NCBI GenBank assembly: GCA_021811005.1
Contig: JAJZPY010000041.1
Location: 1-16,617, forward strand
Reading direction: 5' to 3'
Source: Pseudomonadota bacterium
GTDB lineage: Bacteria > Pseudomonadota > Gammaproteobacteria > Burkholderiales > Ferrovaceae
Length of the DNA stretch: 16,617 nt
Shown here: one piece after another, positions 13,868 through 16,617 of the stretch
Layout: every line of letters begins with the position of its first letter
How positions within the stretch are numbered: the first letter of the stretch is position 1
Translations under genes and position numbers: made by a program
Notes under the pieces: model-generated
Seen by the model: the letters and a program-made list of their open reading frames with translations, nothing else
Told to the model about the DNA's origin: nothing
Databases searched by the model: none

Positions 13868-14106
13868 GCCAGGGCCAGCGCCTGGGCGGGCACGAGTTCG
13901 ATGCAATCGGTGGGGCAAGGGGGAAGGCAGCTTTCACAGCCGGTGCACAGATCCCGCAGCACCGTGTGGGTGTAGCGGGAAGCGCCGAGAATGGCCCCTT
14001 CCGGACAGGCTTTGACGCATCGGAAACAGCCGATGCAGTCCGCTTCGCGAATCCAGGCCACCTGGGTGCGGGTGGCCAGCGTCGGCAGCGGCTGATCCGC
14101 CGTCAT
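13864..14106 (-). CDS. RnfB/RsxB-type 2[4Fe-4S] ferredoxin, stand-alone domain
   Basis: An 80-residue soluble ferredoxin with two clusters: CIGCFRCVKACP and CTGCESCLPPCP. The text around them, including AILGASRYTHTVLRDLCTGC and PCPTDCIELVP, follows the C-terminal ferredoxin domain of RnfB/RsxB closely. The N-terminal membrane helix and the extra cluster domain of full RnfB are absent, and no other rnf genes are in view. In E. coli nth closes the rsx operon, so the rnfB-nth adjacency may be a remnant. Start and stop are both ATGA overlaps (with pyrD at 14103-14106, with nth at 13864-13867), and GAGG lies 7 nt before the ATG. Likely role is electron transfer; the partner is unknown. Confidence 0.87.
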   Translation of the reverse strand: MTADQPLPTLATRTQVAWIREADCIGCFRCVKACPEGAILGASRYTHTVLRDLCTGCESCLPPCPTDCIELVPAQALALA

Positions 14107-15113
14107 GCAATGGCCTCGAGAATTTCATCGATCAGGCCGGGGCCGCGGTAAATCAAGCCGGTATAGACCTGGATCAGGCTTGCGCCGGCATCCAGCATGG
14201 CTTTGGCGCGCGCGCCGCTGGTGATGCCGCCGACACCGATGATGGGCAACGCCCCGTCGAGCGCCTTTGCCAGCTGGCGCACCACGTGGAGCGAGGCTTC
14301 GTGCAGCGGAGCGCCGCTCAGGCCGCCCGTCTCCCTGGAAAGGGGATGGCTGGCGATGGACTGGCGGGCCACGGTGGTGTTGGTTGCGATCACGGCGTCC
14401 ATGCGGTGGGCGACCAGCAGCCGCGCGATCGCGTCCACCTGTTCCGGCATCAGGTCGGGGGCGATCTTGAGGGCGATCGGCACGTAGCGTCCGTTGTCGT
14501 CGGCCAGCGACTGCTGCGTGGATTTCAACGCGCCCAGCAGGCGGTCCAGTTCTTCATTGCCCTGCAGTTGTCTCAGGTTGGCCGTATTGGGCGAAGAGAT
14601 GTTGACCGTGACGTAGTGGGCATGGGGAGCCACGCGGCGCAACGCAAAAACATAATCTTCCACGGCCTTTTCCATCGGCGTGTCGAAGTTCTTGCCGATG
14701 TTGATGCCCAGGATGCCGTGGTAACGGGTGCGTGCCACCTGCTGGAGCAGGTAATCGACCCCGTTGTTGTTGAACCCCAGCCGGTTGATGAGCCCTTCCA
14801 CTTCGGGCAGCCGGAACACGCGGGGTTTGGGATTGCCGGGCTGCGGGCGCGGCGTGACCGTCCCCACCTCCACGAAACCGACACCCAGGGCGCCCAGGCC
14901 ATCCAGGTATTCAGCATTCTTGTCCAGTCCGGCCGCGATGCCCAGGGGATTGGGAAACTGCAGGCCCATGAGGGTCCGGGGCTGCACCGTTCGTGCCGAG
15001 CCCGGCTGGACCAGGCCGCAGCGGGCAGCCTGCGTGAGGGCCTGGAGGGACAGGGCGTGCGCGCGCTCGGGATCCACCTGGAACAACAGGTTGCGCGCCA
15101 GTGAATACAGCAT
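14103..15113 (-). CDS. pyrD: Dihydroorotate dehydrogenase, quinone-dependent (class 2)
   Basis: A 336-residue enzyme that oxidises dihydroorotate to orotate in pyrimidine synthesis and passes electrons to the quinone pool through FMN. The N-terminal helical segment (MLYSLARNLLFQVDPERAH) that attaches class 2 enzymes to the inner membrane is present. FMN-binding and catalytic features follow: GIAAGLDKN (58-66), EVGTVTPRPQPGNPKPR, INRLGFNNNG, the catalytic Ser S174 in VNISSPNT, and GVGGITSG near the C-terminus. Length equals E. coli PyrD (336). It starts 1 nt into the end of bpt (TAATG at 15113) and has GGAG about 8 nt upstream, within bpt. Confidence 0.97.
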   Translation of the reverse strand: MLYSLARNLLFQVDPERAHALSLQALTQAARCGLVQPGSARTVQPRTLMGLQFPNPLGIAAGLDKNAEYLDGLGALGVGFVEVGTVTPRPQPGNPKPRVFRLPEVEGLINRLGFNNNGVDYLLQQVARTRYHGILGINIGKNFDTPMEKAVEDYVFALRRVAPHAHYVTVNISSPNTANLRQLQGNEELDRLLGALKSTQQSLADDNGRYVPIALKIAPDLMPEQVDAIARLLVAHRMDAVIATNTTVARQSIASHPLSRETGGLSGAPLHEASLHVVRQLAKALDGALPIIGVGGITSGARAKAMLDAGASLIQVYTGLIYRGPGLIDEILEAIA

Positions 15114-15853
15114 TAAAGAGGCTCCGAAGTGGGGCTGAGAGGAGTCCAGCGCTGGTCAATCAGCCCTTGCAGCGGCTGGAACCGGATCTTGTAGGCCATT
15201 TTTGCGCTGCGGGCGATCCAGTACCCCAGATACAGCCAGGGCAGGTTGCGGCGCCGGCATTCCTCGATCTGCCAGAGAATGTTGTAGGTTCCCAGGCTGG
15301 CCTGGGGCATGTCCGGGTCGTAGAAGGTGTAAACGGAAGAGAGCCCCTGTTCCAGCTCGTCGATGATGCTGATCATGCGCAGGACGCCGTTTTCGCGGAA
15401 TTCCACCAGTTGGCTGGGCACCGTGGATTGCAGCAGGAAGTGGACGTACTGTTCCTGGCTGTCCAGGCCGGTGCTGCGCTCCAGGTGGCGGGCCACCTGG
15501 TAGCGGGTGTAGAGCTCGTAATGTTCGTCGTCGAACCGCAGCGGCTGCCAGCGGGCCTCCAGATGGGCGTGCCGCGTCCAGGCACGGCGCTGGGAACGGC
15601 TTGCCTTGAAGGCGCCCACATCCACGCGCACCGGAACGCAAGCGCGACAGTTGTTGCAATGGGGGCGGTAGGTGAACACGCCGCTGCGCCTGAATCCGGA
15701 ATCCACGAGGGTGCTGTAGAGATGCTGGTCGACCAGGTAACCGGGAGTGACCACCTGCGAACGGGCTTCGAGATCCGGCAGGTAGCTGCAGGCATAAGGT
15801 GCCGTGGCATAAAACTGCAGCTGGCGCAGGGGAAGGTCGTGAAGCCGGGTCAT
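15113..15853 (-). CDS. bpt: Aspartate/glutamate leucyltransferase (N-end rule)
   Basis: A 246-residue cytosolic transferase that uses leucyl-tRNA to add Leu to proteins with N-terminal Asp or Glu, making them N-degrons for ClpS/ClpAP. The family is the bacterial relative of eukaryotic ATE1. N-terminal ATE landmarks are TAPYACSYLPD and the cysteine cluster HCNNCRACVPVRV; C-terminal landmarks are SSVYTFYDPD, SLGTYNILWQIEE and YLGYWI. Length is normal for the family. The ATG at 15853 lies 3 nt after the moeA stop; GAGGGGAT upstream is a fair ribosome site. Confidence 0.94.
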   Translation of the reverse strand: MTRLHDLPLRQLQFYATAPYACSYLPDLEARSQVVTPGYLVDQHLYSTLVDSGFRRSGVFTYRPHCNNCRACVPVRVDVGAFKASRSQRRAWTRHAHLEARWQPLRFDDEHYELYTRYQVARHLERSTGLDSQEQYVHFLLQSTVPSQLVEFRENGVLRMISIIDELEQGLSSVYTFYDPDMPQASLGTYNILWQIEECRRRNLPWLYLGYWIARSAKMAYKIRFQPLQGLIDQRWTPLSPTSEPL

Positions 15854-15856
15854 GGG

Positions 15857-16617
15857 CTAAAGGATCCCCTCGAACAGCTGGACCTCGACTTCGGCGCCGG
15901 CTTGAACGGGTCCGGATTCCAGGGGCAGGACGATGAAGCAGTTGGCTTCGCTCATGGAACGCAGGATTCCCGAGCCCTGATTGCCCGTGCTGCGTACAGA
16001 CCAGATGCCGTCCGCGCCGAGGCTCACCACACCGCGCTGGAATTCGGTGCGTCCGGGCGCTTTTTTAAGGGGCGTGGTGGTCCGCACCCGCAGGCGGGGG
16101 GGCTGCGCCACCGGGCTGACGCCGGACAGGGCGAGCAGGGCATCGCGGACAAACGTGTAGAACGTGACCATGACCGCCACCGGATTTCCGGGCAGGCCAA
16201 AAAAGTGGCTGTTGCCCAAGTGGCCGTATGCCAGGGGCCGCCCGGGTTTCATGGCGATTTTCCAGAATACGGTTTCCCCCAGACGGGCGAGCAACGGCTT
16301 GATGAAATCCGCATCGCCCACGGACACGCCGCCGCTGGTGATGACCACGTCCGCCATGCGGGAAGCTTCCTCAAACGCGTTTTCCAGCGCCACCGGGTGG
16401 TCGCGCACGACCCCCAGGTCCAGGCAGTCAAAACCCAGTTCCGTGAGCATGCCGTACAACGTGTAGCGGTTGCTGTCGTAGATTTGGCCGGGCCCCAGGG
16501 GCTGGCCAATGGAAACCAGTTCGTCTCCGGTGGAAAAATAGGCCACGCGCAGGGGGCGGTATACCAGCACTTCGCCGATGCCGAGCGAAGCCAGAAGCCC
16601 CAGTTCTGCCGAGATCG
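15857..16617 (-). CDS. moeA: Molybdopterin molybdenumtransferase MoeA (C-terminal part; 5' end beyond window)
   Basis: The frame is open from the stop at 15857 to the window edge, about 253 residues, and begins mid-gene (ISAELGLLASLGIGE before the VLVYRPLRV segment). MoeA inserts molybdenum into adenylated molybdopterin to finish the cofactor. The MoCF-binding domain is clear: AYFSTGDEL, DVVITSGGVSVGDADF, FWKIAMKPGRPLAYG and FGLPGNPVAV, then the C-terminal beta-barrel domain IV with LRVRTTTPLKK. The GTG at 16570 is an internal Val codon, not a start. It is the first visible gene of the leftward operon, so the operon promoter lies outside the window. Confidence 0.95.
   Translation of the reverse strand, partial: ISAELGLLASLGIGEVLVYRPLRVAYFSTGDELVSIGQPLGPGQIYDSNRYTLYGMLTELGFDCLDLGVVRDHPVALENAFEEASRMADVVITSGGVSVGDADFIKPLLARLGETVFWKIAMKPGRPLAYGHLGNSHFFGLPGNPVAVMVTFYTFVRDALLALSGVSPVAQPPRLRVRTTTPLKKAPGRTEFQRGVVSLGADGIWSVRSTGNQGSGILRSMSEANCFIVLPLESGPVQAGAEVEVQLFEGIL

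Noticed and set aside
1..16617. CRISPR arrays, insertion sequences, attachment sites next to the tRNAs, toxin-antitoxin or defence genes
   Set aside because: No regularly spaced repeats, transposase or integrase motifs, terminal inverted repeats, or duplicated tRNA 3' ends were found; all coding space is taken by conserved housekeeping genes.

Overview
The window reads as ordinary chromosomal DNA from a betaproteobacterium, probably of the Nitrosomonadales type. This is inferred from the GC-rich (about 60%), densely packed genes, the protein styles and the gene order. No mobile element, CRISPR array, prophage or anomalous cargo is visible. I do not see a previously undescribed system. The interest lies in gene junctions, a few residue-level oddities and candidate regulatory sites.

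Layout, left to right. (1) tRNA-Val(TAC) and tRNA-Asp(GTC) are followed by a perfect hairpin terminator. (2) ppiD, a membrane-anchored periplasmic folding factor, runs rightward and meets fabI (enoyl-ACP reductase) running leftward. (3) Starting 24 bp or less from fabI and diverging from it is a four-gene peptide-type ABC importer: a family-5 solute-binding protein, two permeases and a fused double ATPase, joined by ATGA overlaps or a 7-nt gap. (4) Convergent with it are the leftward genes gloB and mltD. (5) Rightward yafS, rnhA and dnaQ follow. The set mltD-gloB-yafS-rnhA-dnaQ matches the E. coli neighbourhood, except that rnhA here points the same way as dnaQ and overlaps it. (6) A leftward operon fills the right end: moeA (5' end outside the window), bpt, pyrD, a short RnfB-like ferredoxin, nth and a DUF1841 gene. 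Neighbours there overlap by 1 to 8 nt or are 3 nt apart.

The functions are mostly housekeeping: translation (tRNAs), envelope protein folding and wall turnover (PpiD, MltD), fatty-acid synthesis (FabI), peptide-type uptake, methylglyoxal detoxification (GloB), replication fidelity and RNA primer removal (DnaQ, RnhA), base-excision repair (Nth), pyrimidine synthesis (PyrD), N-degron tagging (Bpt) and molybdenum cofactor synthesis (MoeA). There is no gene-free stretch over 300 bases; the longest non-coding piece is the terminator and leader at 218-320.

The points most worth a second look are: an A-G mismatch in the tRNA-Val acceptor stem; alternating inverted half-sites before ppiD; two genes whose -10 boxes sit so close to the ATG that the mRNAs could be leaderless; a stand-alone 80-residue RnfB-type ferredoxin translationally coupled between pyrD and nth; a PpiD that keeps canonical parvulin residues; and dnaQ and DUF1841 stop codons interlocked in one CTAG.
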